The notes: generated by a model not told the origin, from the letters alone. Shown: positions 7,390 to 14,881, counted from the stretch's first letter. The stretch: DNA of 38,150 nt from a virus (IMGVR_UViG_3300044949_000869:1-38150); one strand, 5' to 3'. A program made the numbers and translations.

Positions 7390-7474
7390 GGTGGTATTGT
7401 GGGCAGAATATACCGTCCTTGACAATTGGAGTGGAGGCGGCAACACTCTAAAGACGACCACGGAGGGCCGCTAA
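7390..7474. promoter_or_regulatory. Divergent promoter region between regulator and integrase unit
   Basis: This is the only divergent intergenic region in the window. Plus strand: a perfect TTGACA at 7419-7424, with a weak -10 (AACACT) 17 nt later. Minus strand: TATATT at 7407-7412, about 18 nt before the regulator ATG, with no clear -35. The two candidates lie back to back, as expected for a switch region. Only motif matching supports this. Confidence 0.45.
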
Positions 7475-7672
7475 ATGAGGCGATGGATCGTCATAGTCGA
7501 TTGGGTCGACGGCAATGTTGAGGATTCTGACGAGATTGTCGTTCGCGCAAGAACTGCCGCCGGGGCAACTTCTAAGGCGCGGGCTGCATGGGTTTCTCGG
7601 GCCGAGTGGCCGTTGAGCCAGATTCAAAAAGTTTTCGTTTTGACGCCGAAACGACTTCGGCGCCTTGCATGA
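7475..7672 (+). CDS. Small protein of unknown function upstream of integrase
   Basis: 65 residues, beginning MRRWIVIVDWVDG, with TAAGATSKARAAW in the middle and a basic C-terminus (TPKRLRRLA). GGAGG lies 8 nt before the ATG, the best ribosome binding site on the plus strand, and the promoter-like TTGACA is 50 bp upstream. I do not recognise the family. It could be a small regulator or a recombination directionality partner, based only on position. Its 3' end contains a 7-bp inverted repeat (CGCCGAA/TTCGGCG, 7644-7662). Confidence 0.7.
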   Translation: MRRWIVIVDWVDGNVEDSDEIVVRARTAAGATSKARAAWVSRAEWPLSQIQKVFVLTPKRLRRLA

Positions 7673-7681
7673 CCGCACGGA

Positions 7682-7713
7682 GGTGGCATATCTACTTCTC
7701 CAGAAGGGCCACC
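7682..7713 (+). repeat. Nested hairpin immediately before the integrase start
   Basis: GGTGGC (7682-7687) pairs with GCCACC (7708-7713), and inside it CTTCT (7695-7699) pairs with AGAAG (7702-7706). It ends one base before the integrase ATG and may hide its weak ribosome binding site. It could also be an arm-type site or part of attP; the sequence alone does not decide. Confidence 0.45.
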
Positions 7714-7714
7714 A

Positions 7715-8572
7715 ATGACGCTGACACAATTTCTTGACGAGATCTACATTCCCCTCAAGGGCATCTGCAAGCACACTGAAATCCTCTACAAAATCACAAT
7801 CTCCGAGTTCGGCAAATCCCTCGGCCACGAGCCGACGCTGGCCGACCTAGAGGAACTCAAGGTGGCACGGTTCCTGGCCAAGCGCGTCCGCGAGCGCCGG
7901 CCGGCGACGGCCGCCAAGGACCGGAGCCAGATCCGCGCCATGTGGGAACTGGCGGCGCGGCGGCGGATGGTCGATATGTGGCCGACGATCGGCCTCGTCA
8001 AAGTGCCGGAGCGGGTGCCGGAGGCGTGGACGTCCGACGAGATGCGGCTGATCATGCAGTCAGCCAGCAAAGAGACGTCACTCTACGACGGCATCCCGGC
8101 GGCCCTCTGGTGGCGCGCGTTCTTGCTCGTGTGCTACGACACTGGCGAGAGAGTGGGGGCCGTCAAAGCCCTGCGGTGGCGGGACGTTCGCGGGGGGACG
8201 GTCCTGTATTCAGCCGAGAACCGCAAAGGCGGGCGGCGAGACATTCTGCGGGCCGTCAGCCCAGAGACCAAGGAGGCGCTTGATCAGATTCGCTGCGGGC
8301 GTGGCGCCGAGGACGCCGTGTTCCCCTTCCCCCGCATGAAGTCCTATCTCTGGACGCGGCTGGGCATCATCATCCGTCGTGCCGGCCTGCCGGCCGACAG
8401 AACGTGCAAGTTCCACAAGATCCGGAAGACAACGGCGTCCTACGCAGAGGCCGCCGGACTCTCGGCGCAGGCGATCCTGGATCACTCCGACCCCAAGACC
8501 ACCCGCAAGTACCTCGATCCTAGGATCGTCGTCCAGGCCAATGCCTCGGACGTCCTGCCGAAAGTCAGTTAG
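7715..8572 (+). CDS. int: Tyrosine recombinase (phage integrase)
   Basis: 285 residues. N-terminal SAM-like core-binding domain (about 1-100), then the catalytic domain with all six expected residues: R146 in TGERVGA, K171 in NRKGG, H234 and R237 in HKIRK, H257 in DHSDPKTT and nucleophile Y266 in RKYLDP. It would integrate and, with a directionality factor, excise the phage genome at att sites. It is short for an integrase, with no arm-binding domain beyond residue 1, so it may act like simple XerC-like or phage-minimal recombinases. Its end overlaps the convergent gene at 8569 by 4 bp, so attP is not downstream; the upstream gap or the 7390-7474 region are candidates. No attP core can be named. 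Confidence 0.95.
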   Translation: MTLTQFLDEIYIPLKGICKHTEILYKITISEFGKSLGHEPTLADLEELKVARFLAKRVRERRPATAAKDRSQIRAMWELAARRRMVDMWPTIGLVKVPERVPEAWTSDEMRLIMQSASKETSLYDGIPAALWWRAFLLVCYDTGERVGAVKALRWRDVRGGTVLYSAENRKGGRRDILRAVSPETKEALDQIRCGRGAEDAVFPFPRMKSYLWTRLGIIIRRAGLPADRTCKFHKIRKTTASYAEAAGLSAQAILDHSDPKTTRKYLDPRIVVQANASDVLPKVS

Positions 8573-8877
8573 CCGTCCACCGGCAGCAACGCCACCGCCT
8601 CGCTCCAAGGGATCACCTCCACCGCAGGCAGCAGGACGGCCTGGTCGGCCGCTTCCCACATCCCCTGTAGCAAGCCTCCCGGCCCCACTTCGGTCAGCAC
8701 ATCCGCGCACAACATCAGCCTGCCGTCCGTCAGAACGCGAGGCATCGGCACGCAGTTGGTGGTGCCGTGTTCGGCGTGGAGTTCCGCGAGCCTCGCGGCG
8801 AGTTGCGGCGTGAAGACCAGCGCCAATTCTTTGGCGTCGGCGTCACTGATCGGGAGCGTGAGGTCGGAGAGGGTCAC
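8569..8877 (-). CDS. Small protein following the LamG tail gene
   Basis: 102 residues, acidic at the N-terminus, with no cysteine cluster or membrane segment. It starts with GTG overlapping the stop codon of the LamG gene (TAGTG), so it is coupled to it, and ends convergently with the integrase. Small genes in this place often encode tail-fibre chaperones or accessory parts, but I see no recognised motif. The Shine-Dalgarno GAGGAA sits in a short ACG/CGT hairpin loop (8881-8891). Confidence 0.65.
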   Translation of the reverse strand: MTLSDLTLPISDADAKELALVFTPQLAARLAELHAEHGTTNCVPMPRVLTDGRLMLCADVLTEVGPGGLLQGMWEAADQAVLLPAVEVIPWSEAVALLPVDG

Positions 8878-11264
8878 TAGACGTTCCTCGTAAGCGCGTT
8901 TTGGAACGCCTGTATGGCGGTGTAGTAACTCGCGGTCTGGGCGTCACTCAACCCTGCTCCGATGGAGTATCCAGCCATAAGACCGTTGTAATATTCGACA
9001 GGCCCGTTTCGGGCGAATACGAAGAAGGGGCTCGCGCCGGTCGTTTCGGCGGTGCTAGTGGCGTTGGTCCCAAGCGACACTGCATCGTCGTAAAGCGTAA
9101 GGAGCGCCGTACTGGTACGGCTTGCGAGAATTAGGCCGCCGTTTGTGTTGGTACGGTTATGTGCAACTGCGCTGTTTGCCTTGCCTAGTTCCGTCTGGAT
9201 TCCGTAGTTCGGCGCAGACGAGCCAGACAACTGAAGAAACAGCCGATAGCGGTCCGTCACGCCGTTTAACAGTACACCGACCAGAGTCCTTGCCGACGCA
9301 ATGTTCTGCGTTCCCCGAATGTACGCCGCTAAGTGGCAGTTGGCGGCACCGGGCAACTGATCGACGTTGAAGCCGGTGTTGAGGTATTTACTCGTCCCGT
9401 TCCCCAGCAGACCGCCACTCGCCCCCGTCTCAACGTAGTCGCCCGAGACAAAAGGCCCATTGTTCGTATCGGTGGCATTCCCGTACTGCGTCCCGCCCAG
9501 CGACGGCCCGCGATACAGCGGCACCAGACACGCCTCAAGGCCGGTGCCGCAGAAGAGATTGAGGCGGTAGAAACGATCCCGAATCCCAGCCGCGTCGATG
9601 GCTGTGCAGAACGCATTCACCGCCGTCGCCGTAGTGGACGAGACGGTGCCGCCGTTGGCGTAGACGCGGTTCACCCAGTCTTGGGCATCGGCGTTGCTGA
9701 CGATTGGGGCGAGCGTGATGCCCCACTTGGCGGCGAGGTAGCGTTCGATGTGCTGGCGTTCACTGCCAGACAGCGTGCGAGCATAGACGAGAAGTTCCGC
9801 AACCCGGCCGTTGTATAGAGACGTATTTGTAGACCGCCCAAGCGCCCCAACCGTAAACCTGTCCACGCTCAATGTACCGATTGTCTGCGTTACGGACGAG
9901 ACAACGGCGCCGTTGATCGCGAGCGAGCGAGCCGTCTCGCTGGAGACGCCAGCCATCATGTATTTCTCACCGCCTGCGCGGACGGCAGAAATCGCCTGAT
10001 CGCCAGTCGCGTTAGTGTCCCGAAGCCAGTATGCTGGCGTTCCTGTATACATCGCCGCTAGTGAACTTGAGCCATTCGACGGCCCTGCTGACGCGACCAC
10101 AACGGCGCTTGATGTGCTTGGCGTAACGACGGCAATCATGGACGCCGACTGATCGGCGCTGTTGAACACAGTCGCCGCTGCGTCCGCGCGGAGATGATCG
10201 TCGGAGCCGTCAAACGACAGCGCCGACTTGGCTGCAAAATAACTAGCAATCGTCGGCCTGCTCCCGGCCGTCGCCTGCGTGGCGTGCCTGTTGTTCCCAG
10301 ACTTGTCGCGCCAATACCCCACCGGATCGTTGGTCGCCGTTGCCTGCGCGTGGACTCCGCTGATCCCCCATTTCGCGGCGAGGTAGGCTTCGACGCGGGC
10401 GCGGTCGGAGGTGGAGATGACACCCTGATAGAAGATGATCTCCGCTATCGCAGCAGGCGCACCACCGCCGCCGAAGTTTCCGATAGTTAGGTCAAATGAG
10501 GCGTTCGTTGCAGCAGCCGCGTTCGCGGCAGTGTTGGTCGCGCCGGACAGGACGCCGTTCTGCCTCGCCAGCAACCGCGAAGCCGCTGTCGCGTTGGCGT
10601 TGTCCATGACAGCGGACATGATGCAGAAGGAGTTGGCCGCAGTGAAGAAGTCGTTTTGGCTTAACGATGACGTTGAGTTTCCGCTGACGCCGCGACTGAC
10701 TGTGAATTGCAGGCTGTTATTACGCGATACGCTGGAGCGATCATCCATGAAGATGGAGACGCCCGTATTGCCAGATGTGTTGTTGGTGTTGTTGAACAAG
10801 TACCGGATGCCGTCCGGGTTGCTCGTCGTTGCTGGCTTCAGCACAACAAACATGGTGGCGCCGGTGGCGTTATGCAGATAATTGAACGCCGCAGTGCTGC
10901 TGCCAAAAACAAGCGAATCGGTGTCATCAAACTCTATGGTTGCGCGTCCATTGAGGCTGGATGCAACCCGCTGCGGCCTGTTGGCCGATACAGCCTGCGA
11001 TGCTGCGGGAGAGCCAGCCCCGCTCTTGTCTCTCCACTCTGAAACATTGCTGCCAGAGAGCGTCATGCTGTTCAAGTCATCCGCATCAAGCCACAACGCG
11101 CACCCACTGATCTCCGTAGGTGCCGACACCGCCGTCACCGGCCCAGCGTCGGTGGTGTAGAGCGACGAGGTGTCAGCCGCGTCCAGCCAGAGGGCGAGGC
11201 CAGAGATGCTACGCGGGTCGAAGCCCGAGGCACGGGGCCGCAGGAGGCGTTGATTCATTCCCAC
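8877..11264 (-). CDS. Large LamG-domain tail or receptor-binding protein
   Basis: 795 residues built from concanavalin/LamG-like units. A stub GLALWLDAADTSSLY starts at residue 22, a full unit starts at 54 (ALWLDADD, WRDKSG at 77-82, ending LAAKWGI at 295-301), a further segment with YWRDKSGNNRHATQ (317-330) again ends LAAKWGI (510-516), and a third LamG-like block runs from about 525 to the end. Such jelly-roll domains bind carbohydrates in phage tail fibres and host surface proteins. No signal peptide is present. GTG at 11264 has GAGGAAC at good spacing; an ATG six bases later is the alternative. It is the last large gene of the late transcript. Adhesion to host glycans is inference. Confidence 0.82.
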   Translation of the reverse strand: MGMNQRLLRPRASGFDPRSISGLALWLDAADTSSLYTTDAGPVTAVSAPTEISGCALWLDADDLNSMTLSGSNVSEWRDKSGAGSPAASQAVSANRPQRVASSLNGRATIEFDDTDSLVFGSSTAAFNYLHNATGATMFVVLKPATTSNPDGIRYLFNNTNNTSGNTGVSIFMDDRSSVSRNNSLQFTVSRGVSGNSTSSLSQNDFFTAANSFCIMSAVMDNANATAASRLLARQNGVLSGATNTAANAAAATNASFDLTIGNFGGGGAPAAIAEIIFYQGVISTSDRARVEAYLAAKWGISGVHAQATATNDPVGYWRDKSGNNRHATQATAGSRPTIASYFAAKSALSFDGSDDHLRADAAATVFNSADQSASMIAVVTPSTSSAVVVASAGPSNGSSSLAAMYTGTPAYWLRDTNATGDQAISAVRAGGEKYMMAGVSSETARSLAINGAVVSSVTQTIGTLSVDRFTVGALGRSTNTSLYNGRVAELLVYARTLSGSERQHIERYLAAKWGITLAPIVSNADAQDWVNRVYANGGTVSSTTATAVNAFCTAIDAAGIRDRFYRLNLFCGTGLEACLVPLYRGPSLGGTQYGNATDTNNGPFVSGDYVETGASGGLLGNGTSKYLNTGFNVDQLPGAANCHLAAYIRGTQNIASARTLVGVLLNGVTDRYRLFLQLSGSSAPNYGIQTELGKANSAVAHNRTNTNGGLILASRTSTALLTLYDDAVSLGTNATSTAETTGASPFFVFARNGPVEYYNGLMAGYSIGAGLSDAQTASYYTAIQAFQNALTRNV

Positions 11265-11279
11265 GAGTCAGTTCCTCGT
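11262..11279 (-). promoter_or_regulatory. Hairpin covering the start of the LamG gene
   Basis: On the minus strand ACGAG (11279-11275) pairs with CTCGT (11267-11263), with the 7-nt loop GAACTGA. Part of the Shine-Dalgarno and the GTG start are in or next to the stem, so folding would reduce initiation. Confidence 0.4.
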
Positions 11280-11579
11280 CTGTTCTTCGACCACCGACCG
11301 CACGACTTGATGCAGTTCGCGCTGCCCGTGTGCCAACTCTTGCAGGGTCACGGCCTGCTGGCGCTGCACCTGTCCGATTTCTTTGAGCGTCTCCGATGTC
11401 GTGTCCAGGAACTCGACATGGGACTTGACCATCGGCTCGACGACCGTCCCGTGCAGGGCGATCGCGGCCTCGCGGCCAAAGAACATCACGACCGCGAGAA
11501 TGACACACGGCACGCCGAACCTGTCGGCGATGCGGATGAAGGCGTCCAGCACACCCTGCTTGATCTCCTCGGCCGTCAC
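11268..11579 (-). CDS. Holin-like membrane protein with a C-terminal coiled coil
   Basis: 103 residues. A single hydrophobic helix at about residues 22-43 (FGVPCVILAVVMFFG) is followed by a long amphipathic, heptad-rich tail (LKEIGQVQRQQAVTLQELAHG). A short N-terminal amphipathic helix precedes the membrane segment. The layout fits class III holins or XhlA-type lysis accessory proteins. It lies three bases upstream of the LamG gene, a usual place for lysis genes after the tail. No endolysin is next to it, so the assignment rests on topology only. The start is GTG with GAGGGGG upstream. Confidence 0.6.
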   Translation of the reverse strand: MTAEEIKQGVLDAFIRIADRFGVPCVILAVVMFFGREAAIALHGTVVEPMVKSHVEFLDTTSETLKEIGQVQRQQAVTLQELAHGQRELHQVVRSVVEEQTRN

Positions 11580-11592
11580 GGTCGCCCCCTCG

Positions 11593-11946
11593 TCAGGTCT
11601 TGAGGAGGACGACGCACGACACCGCCGTGCCGGCGGCTTGGCCGGCGACGAGTTTCAGCGCTCCGACGCCGTAGGCGGCGTCAGGGAGGGCGTAAACGCG
11701 GGCCTCGGTGGCCGATTGGGCCAAGGTGATGTCGGCCGCACTGCCGCTGGCGTCATAGAGCCGGCCGAACGTGCCGTCTGTCGTGCCGCTGCACCAGAGT
11801 TGAATCGAGGTGGCCGCGGTTGCGCCGGTGCCGAGAAGCACCGCGCCGCCGGCAATGTCGTCCCAGCGAATCGTGGTGGCCGCAGCGGTCGCCGTGGACA
11901 GCGTGACGGGGAGAGCCTTGAACTTCCGCCTGATTTTCGGTTCCAC
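11593..11946 (-). CDS. Small virion-structural-type protein
   Basis: 117 residues, Ala/Thr-rich and beta-strand-like throughout (SIQLWCSG, FGRLYDASGSA, ARVYALPDAAYG, LKLVAGQAAG). The pattern of a strand-rich body ending in VVLLKT is common for decoration or tail-associated proteins of phages of this kind. There is no signal peptide. GTG start with an ideal AAGGAGGTG Shine-Dalgarno. The leader folds into a hairpin with this Shine-Dalgarno in the loop. It lies between dNMP kinase and the holin-like gene. Confidence 0.65.
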   Translation of the reverse strand: MEPKIRRKFKALPVTLSTATAAATTIRWDDIAGGAVLLGTGATAATSIQLWCSGTTDGTFGRLYDASGSAADITLAQSATEARVYALPDAAYGVGALKLVAGQAAGTAVSCVVLLKT

Positions 11947-11949
11947 TCT

Positions 11950-11963
11950 GCACCTCCTTGTGC
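11950..11963 (-). promoter_or_regulatory. GGA-in-loop hairpin over the Shine-Dalgarno of the 11593 gene
   Basis: GCAC and GTGC form a 4-bp stem around the hexaloop AAGGAG, which is the Shine-Dalgarno. The geometry resembles CsrA binding sites. The same loop and stem length recur at 25340-25353. Confidence 0.45.
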
Positions 11964-12004
11964 GTTGCGGGCCTCTATGGGCCTCACGGGGCGTGCTACA
12001 GGGG

Positions 12005-12559
12005 CTATACCACCATTGTAGCGGCCAGTAGCCGGCTCATTGCGGCATCGACGGCGGCCTGGAGCGCCAGAATGCCGCCCCCGTTGACGATCTCGTCGTC
12101 GACGTATTCGTCGGGGATGCCTCGCTCGCTCTCATGGCTCGCCGTCTCGCCATCCAGGACGCCGAAGCCGGGACGCACCACCCGCCACACGACGCCGCCG
12201 CGGGCCTTGATGGCCGCCGCCTCGTTGGGGAAGCGGACGTCGGTGATGCAGAGGTCGCCTCCGGCGGCCTCTGCCCGCTGCATCGTCGCCATGACCCAGA
12301 TTTCGGGATGGATCATGTTTCGGCCCCAGTCGGTGCCGAGGGTCTGAAGGAGCCTCCGGGGCGAGCAACTGATCCACCCCAGCGTGTTCTCCTTCCGGGA
12401 GCGGTCCTGCAACTGCTCAACAGTCAGCCCAGTGATCGCCGACACGGCGTCATAGAGCGGGTCGGCGAACGCTAGCGGCACGAACCGATGCTCCAGGCAC
12501 AACCGCGCCGCAACCGTGTTCTTCCCCGCCCCGGCGGCCCCGCAGAGTCCAATGATCAC
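12005..12559 (-). CDS. Deoxynucleoside monophosphate kinase
   Basis: 184 residues. P-loop GAAGAGKNT (7-15) at the N-terminus, then the region LLQTLGTDWGR typical of phage dNMP kinases, and DVRFPNEAAAI, the conserved lid-side segment. It would phosphorylate dNMPs to dNDPs for phage DNA synthesis. GTG at 12559 overlaps the dCMP deaminase stop (GTGA) and has GAGGAG upstream; the longer frame running to 13150 is a shadow through the deaminase gene. Together with the deaminase it makes a nucleotide-supply pair. Confidence 0.88.
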   Translation of the reverse strand: MIIGLCGAAGAGKNTVAARLCLEHRFVPLAFADPLYDAVSAITGLTVEQLQDRSRKENTLGWISCSPRRLLQTLGTDWGRNMIHPEIWVMATMQRAEAAGGDLCITDVRFPNEAAAIKARGGVVWRVVRPGFGVLDGETASHESERGIPDEYVDDEIVNGGGILALQAAVDAAMSRLLAATMVV

Positions 12560-13059
12560 AGCGTCATCTCCTCGCCGTCGAACTTGATCGTCACCCCCAG
12601 CGGCTCCGCGAGCCACCGCATACTGACGTTCGCCTCGCGGAGCATGGCCTCGGCCTTGACGATGCTCGACGTCCACCGCTCCGGCGTCGCGGCCCGTGGC
12701 TTGACATGGCCGACGACCTCGGTGATCCCGGCCACGATGATCGCCCTGGCACAGTCCATGCAGGCGAACCAGGGGCAGTAAAGCGTCGCCCCCAGCGTCG
12801 GCGTGCCGACGCGGGCGGCCTGATAGATCGCCATCCGCTCCGCGTGTTCGATGTATTCGTATTTCGCCGGCCGCGTGAGCCGATCCGGCGCCGCCCACAC
12901 GCCCGCCGGCACCTTGTTGACGCCGACGCAGACGTAGGCCGCGGCCCGCGGCACCAGGATCGCGCCGTTCTGGGTGTGCATATCGTGGCTCCCCGCAGCG
13001 GCCTCCTGGGCGGCGATGCGGAGCCAGTCGAGCGGTGTGTTGTGTAATTGGGTAGCCAT
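12556..13059 (-). CDS. dCMP/cytidine deaminase family protein
   Basis: 167 residues. The zinc site is complete: H72-A-E74 in EHAERM and C100-x-x-C103 in FACMDCARAII, with E74 the proton shuttle. The fold and length match dCMP deaminases, which make dUMP for dTMP synthesis. No thymidylate synthase is seen in the window. The ATG overlaps the stop of the 57-residue gene (TGATG). A ComE-like or base-modification role is possible but the metabolic role is simplest. Confidence 0.9.
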   Translation of the reverse strand: MATQLHNTPLDWLRIAAQEAAAGSHDMHTQNGAILVPRAAAYVCVGVNKVPAGVWAAPDRLTRPAKYEYIEHAERMAIYQAARVGTPTLGATLYCPWFACMDCARAIIVAGITEVVGHVKPRAATPERWTSSIVKAEAMLREANVSMRWLAEPLGVTIKFDGEEMTL

Positions 13060-13232
13060 CAGTCCCTGACCTCAAGCCATTTCCGCAGCCGCTCGTTCTC
13101 GCCGCGAAGACTTTCGATCTCTTCTGCGGCCGACTCAATCCAGGACTCAAGAACGAACTCGTAGCATCCGATGTCCTCGGTACGATGTTTCAGCAGGTCG
13201 CGGAGGACTTGAAGGATGTCTTTTTTGTTCAT
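13059..13232 (-). CDS. 57-residue coiled-coil protein
   Basis: A short gene beginning MNKKDILQVLRDLL and ending ERLRKWLEVRD. The C-terminal half (ESAAEEIESLRGENERL) is a leucine-zipper-like coiled coil. It is supported by exact coupling on both sides: its ATG overlaps the phosphoesterase stop (ATGA) and its stop overlaps the deaminase ATG (TGATG). No family recognised. Confidence 0.7.
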   Translation of the reverse strand: MNKKDILQVLRDLLKHRTEDIGCYEFVLESWIESAAEEIESLRGENERLRKWLEVRD

Positions 13233-14386
13233 TCCGCCCCCGCAACGTGCATCGACACCAGCCCGCCCTCGGGGCGGTACAGGAACGTCTCCATCGCTCG
13301 CCGCGAGCCGATGAATCCGTTCTCGGCGTGCCAGTCATCCGGCGGGCAGAGGGCCGGGGCCGTCCTGACGATCACGCCGTCGATTGTTTCGATGGGGCGT
13401 TGCCACTCGGCGGCCTGCGAGTGGTAGTGGCCGGTGTGCCACTCCCGGCAGACAGACTGGCTCCAGTGCCGCGGCTGCTCCAGCGCCATGATCTGGCCCA
13501 GTTTCCGCTTGGCCTTGTGGCCGTGGCAGAAGCCAATCAAGTTTTTGCCGTGTGTCGCGTACTGCCGGCCCGTCCACGCCCCAGACACGGTGACGCGGCC
13601 GTCGTTGCGAAACCGTTCCGCCAGCACTCGCTGAAAGGCCCAACTCAAGGTTTCGTCGTGGTTTCCGTTGACGACCAAGACGTCTGTCGGCGCCGTCGAG
13701 GCCGACCGCTCGACGATTTCCAGCAGGCAGTCCCAGCCGATCTGGAGCATCTTCTGAAGCCGGCCGTCCCGCTCCAGTTGCGTGCCGGAGGTGGTCTGGC
13801 CCCGGGGGTTGTCGTAGTGCAGTAGATCCCCCAGGAACGCGATCGTTCGGCGGGCCGGCTTCATGGCGTCGCCCACGGCCAGCAACTCGCCCGACGCCTG
13901 CCGCACTACTTTCTCGGCGATGTAGAGATCGTAATTGCTCCCGCCCGTCGTTCCCTGGTAGGCGTAGTTGCCAAAGTGGACGTCGGACACGACCACGACT
14001 TGCCAGAGGCCGCTGCGCTTCGCCGGCTTCGGCACGGCCTTGCGGCGCAGGTCTTTCGTCGCCGCCTTGATCATCGCCTCGACGCACTCGCGGACCCCAG
14101 GCCCAGCCTTGGGCTTGAGGCGAACGAAGACGCGGTGGAGTTCGACGGTCCCGCCACTTCCGTCGCCGCACTCCCACTTGGTCGCTTCAGACGAGGCGAC
14201 TTCGTATGCCTGCATATCCGCGCCGATATGCCGCAGGAGGTCTTCGACGGTCTTGATCCGCCGCGAGGTGCTTTTCGCCTCCAGCGTGTCGCCGTCCTGC
14301 CGCTGCGTGACCTGCTCGGAATCCGCAGCCGGCGTCTCCGCAGGCAGCGTCGAGAGGATCGCAGCCTTCAGCCCCTTTGCAGCCAT
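13229..14386 (-). CDS. Calcineurin-like metallophosphoesterase
   Basis: 385 residues. All metal-site motifs are present in order: SDVHFG (134-139), GDLLHYD (186-192), NGNHDE (240-245), CHGHK (287-291) and TGHYHS (318-323). The N-terminal 120 residues form a separate, less conserved region. Members act as nucleases or phosphodiesterases; phage relatives are thought to process DNA or nucleotides, but the substrate cannot be read here. GGAG precedes the ATG. It overlaps the small gene before it and the one after it. Confidence 0.9.
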   Translation of the reverse strand: MAAKGLKAAILSTLPAETPAADSEQVTQRQDGDTLEAKSTSRRIKTVEDLLRHIGADMQAYEVASSEATKWECGDGSGGTVELHRVFVRLKPKAGPGVRECVEAMIKAATKDLRRKAVPKPAKRSGLWQVVVVSDVHFGNYAYQGTTGGSNYDLYIAEKVVRQASGELLAVGDAMKPARRTIAFLGDLLHYDNPRGQTTSGTQLERDGRLQKMLQIGWDCLLEIVERSASTAPTDVLVVNGNHDETLSWAFQRVLAERFRNDGRVTVSGAWTGRQYATHGKNLIGFCHGHKAKRKLGQIMALEQPRHWSQSVCREWHTGHYHSQAAEWQRPIETIDGVIVRTAPALCPPDDWHAENGFIGSRRAMETFLYRPEGGLVSMHVAGAE

Positions 14387-14703
14387 GCTTCGACTCCTGG
14401 GAATCCGATCTTGCAGATGCCGCGCTCGTTGAGTTGCTTGGCAATCGCCTTCGCGAGCGTGCGTCGCGGTGTCTTGATGGCGCCGGCCCGAAACTGCCGC
14501 TTGATCTCGTCCAGTTCCGCCCTGGCGTCCGGCGCGACGTTGTCGATCCAGTAGCCGATGCCGTGGTAGGTGTCCGGGAGCGTGGCGACGACGGCGTCAA
14601 GCAGACTCGTCGCGGAGGCTCCAGAGGACGCGGGAGATGTCGCGGGCGGCCTCGGTAACGTGTTCTTCGCTGGCCGTGGGGAACGAGACATGGATGCACT
14701 CAT
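14368..14703 (-). CDS. Small protein, possible DNA-binding C-terminus, start uncertain
   Basis: Up to 111 residues. The C-terminal 50 residues (TLAKAIAKQLNERG, GFPGVEAWLQRG) look like a helix-turn-helix that pairs a recognition helix with VEAWL. The first 31 residues are Ser/Pro/Arg-rich and overlap the HExxH gene by 107 bp; they may be untranslated, but no ATG/GTG/TTG lies between the overlap and the conserved part, only a CTG near 14604. The ATG at 14703 does have GGAG at 10-nt spacing. It overlaps the phosphoesterase start by 19 bp. Confidence 0.55.
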   Translation of the reverse strand: MSASMSRSPRPAKNTLPRPPATSPASSGASATSLLDAVVATLPDTYHGIGYWIDNVAPDARAELDEIKRQFRAGAIKTPRRTLAKAIAKQLNERGICKIGFPGVEAWLQRG

Positions 14704-14881
14704 GCAGGATCGTCTCCAGGCGGGCGCGGCCCGTGAGCCGCTCGTCGATCAGGATCTTCCGCGGCATCTTCGGGTTCTTCGCATCCGGCAAGTACGCCCA
14801 CCCGGCCGCCCTGCCACGCAACCGCGTGAAGCGGAGGAGCCATTTGACGCCGTGGATGGTGAAGTGGTGGTCACCGGGCAT
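14597..14881 (-). CDS. HExxH zinc-binding protein, SprT/phage metalloprotein-like
   Basis: 94 residues. HECIH at about 63-67 in a hydrophobic helix (LETILHECIHV) followed by ASEEHVTEAARDI gives the zincin pattern with a possible third Glu ligand. The rest is short strands (MPRKILIDERL). It resembles the compact 'HExxH' proteins common in phages, which are usually unassigned; proteolysis or a purely structural zinc site are both possible. It has no clear Shine-Dalgarno. Confidence 0.68.
   Translation of the reverse strand: MPGDHHFTIHGVKWLLRFTRLRGRAAGWAYLPDAKNPKMPRKILIDERLTGRARLETILHECIHVSFPTASEEHVTEAARDISRVLWSLRDESA

Noticed and set aside
7644-7662. 7-bp inverted repeat as terminator of the 65-residue gene
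   Set aside because: No T-run follows and it lies within the coding region, so transcription is expected to continue into the integrase.
12560-13150. N-terminal extension of the dNMP kinase frame
   Set aside because: It lies fully inside the dCMP deaminase gene in another frame, and the kinase P-loop starts at the GTG at 12559 with a good Shine-Dalgarno.
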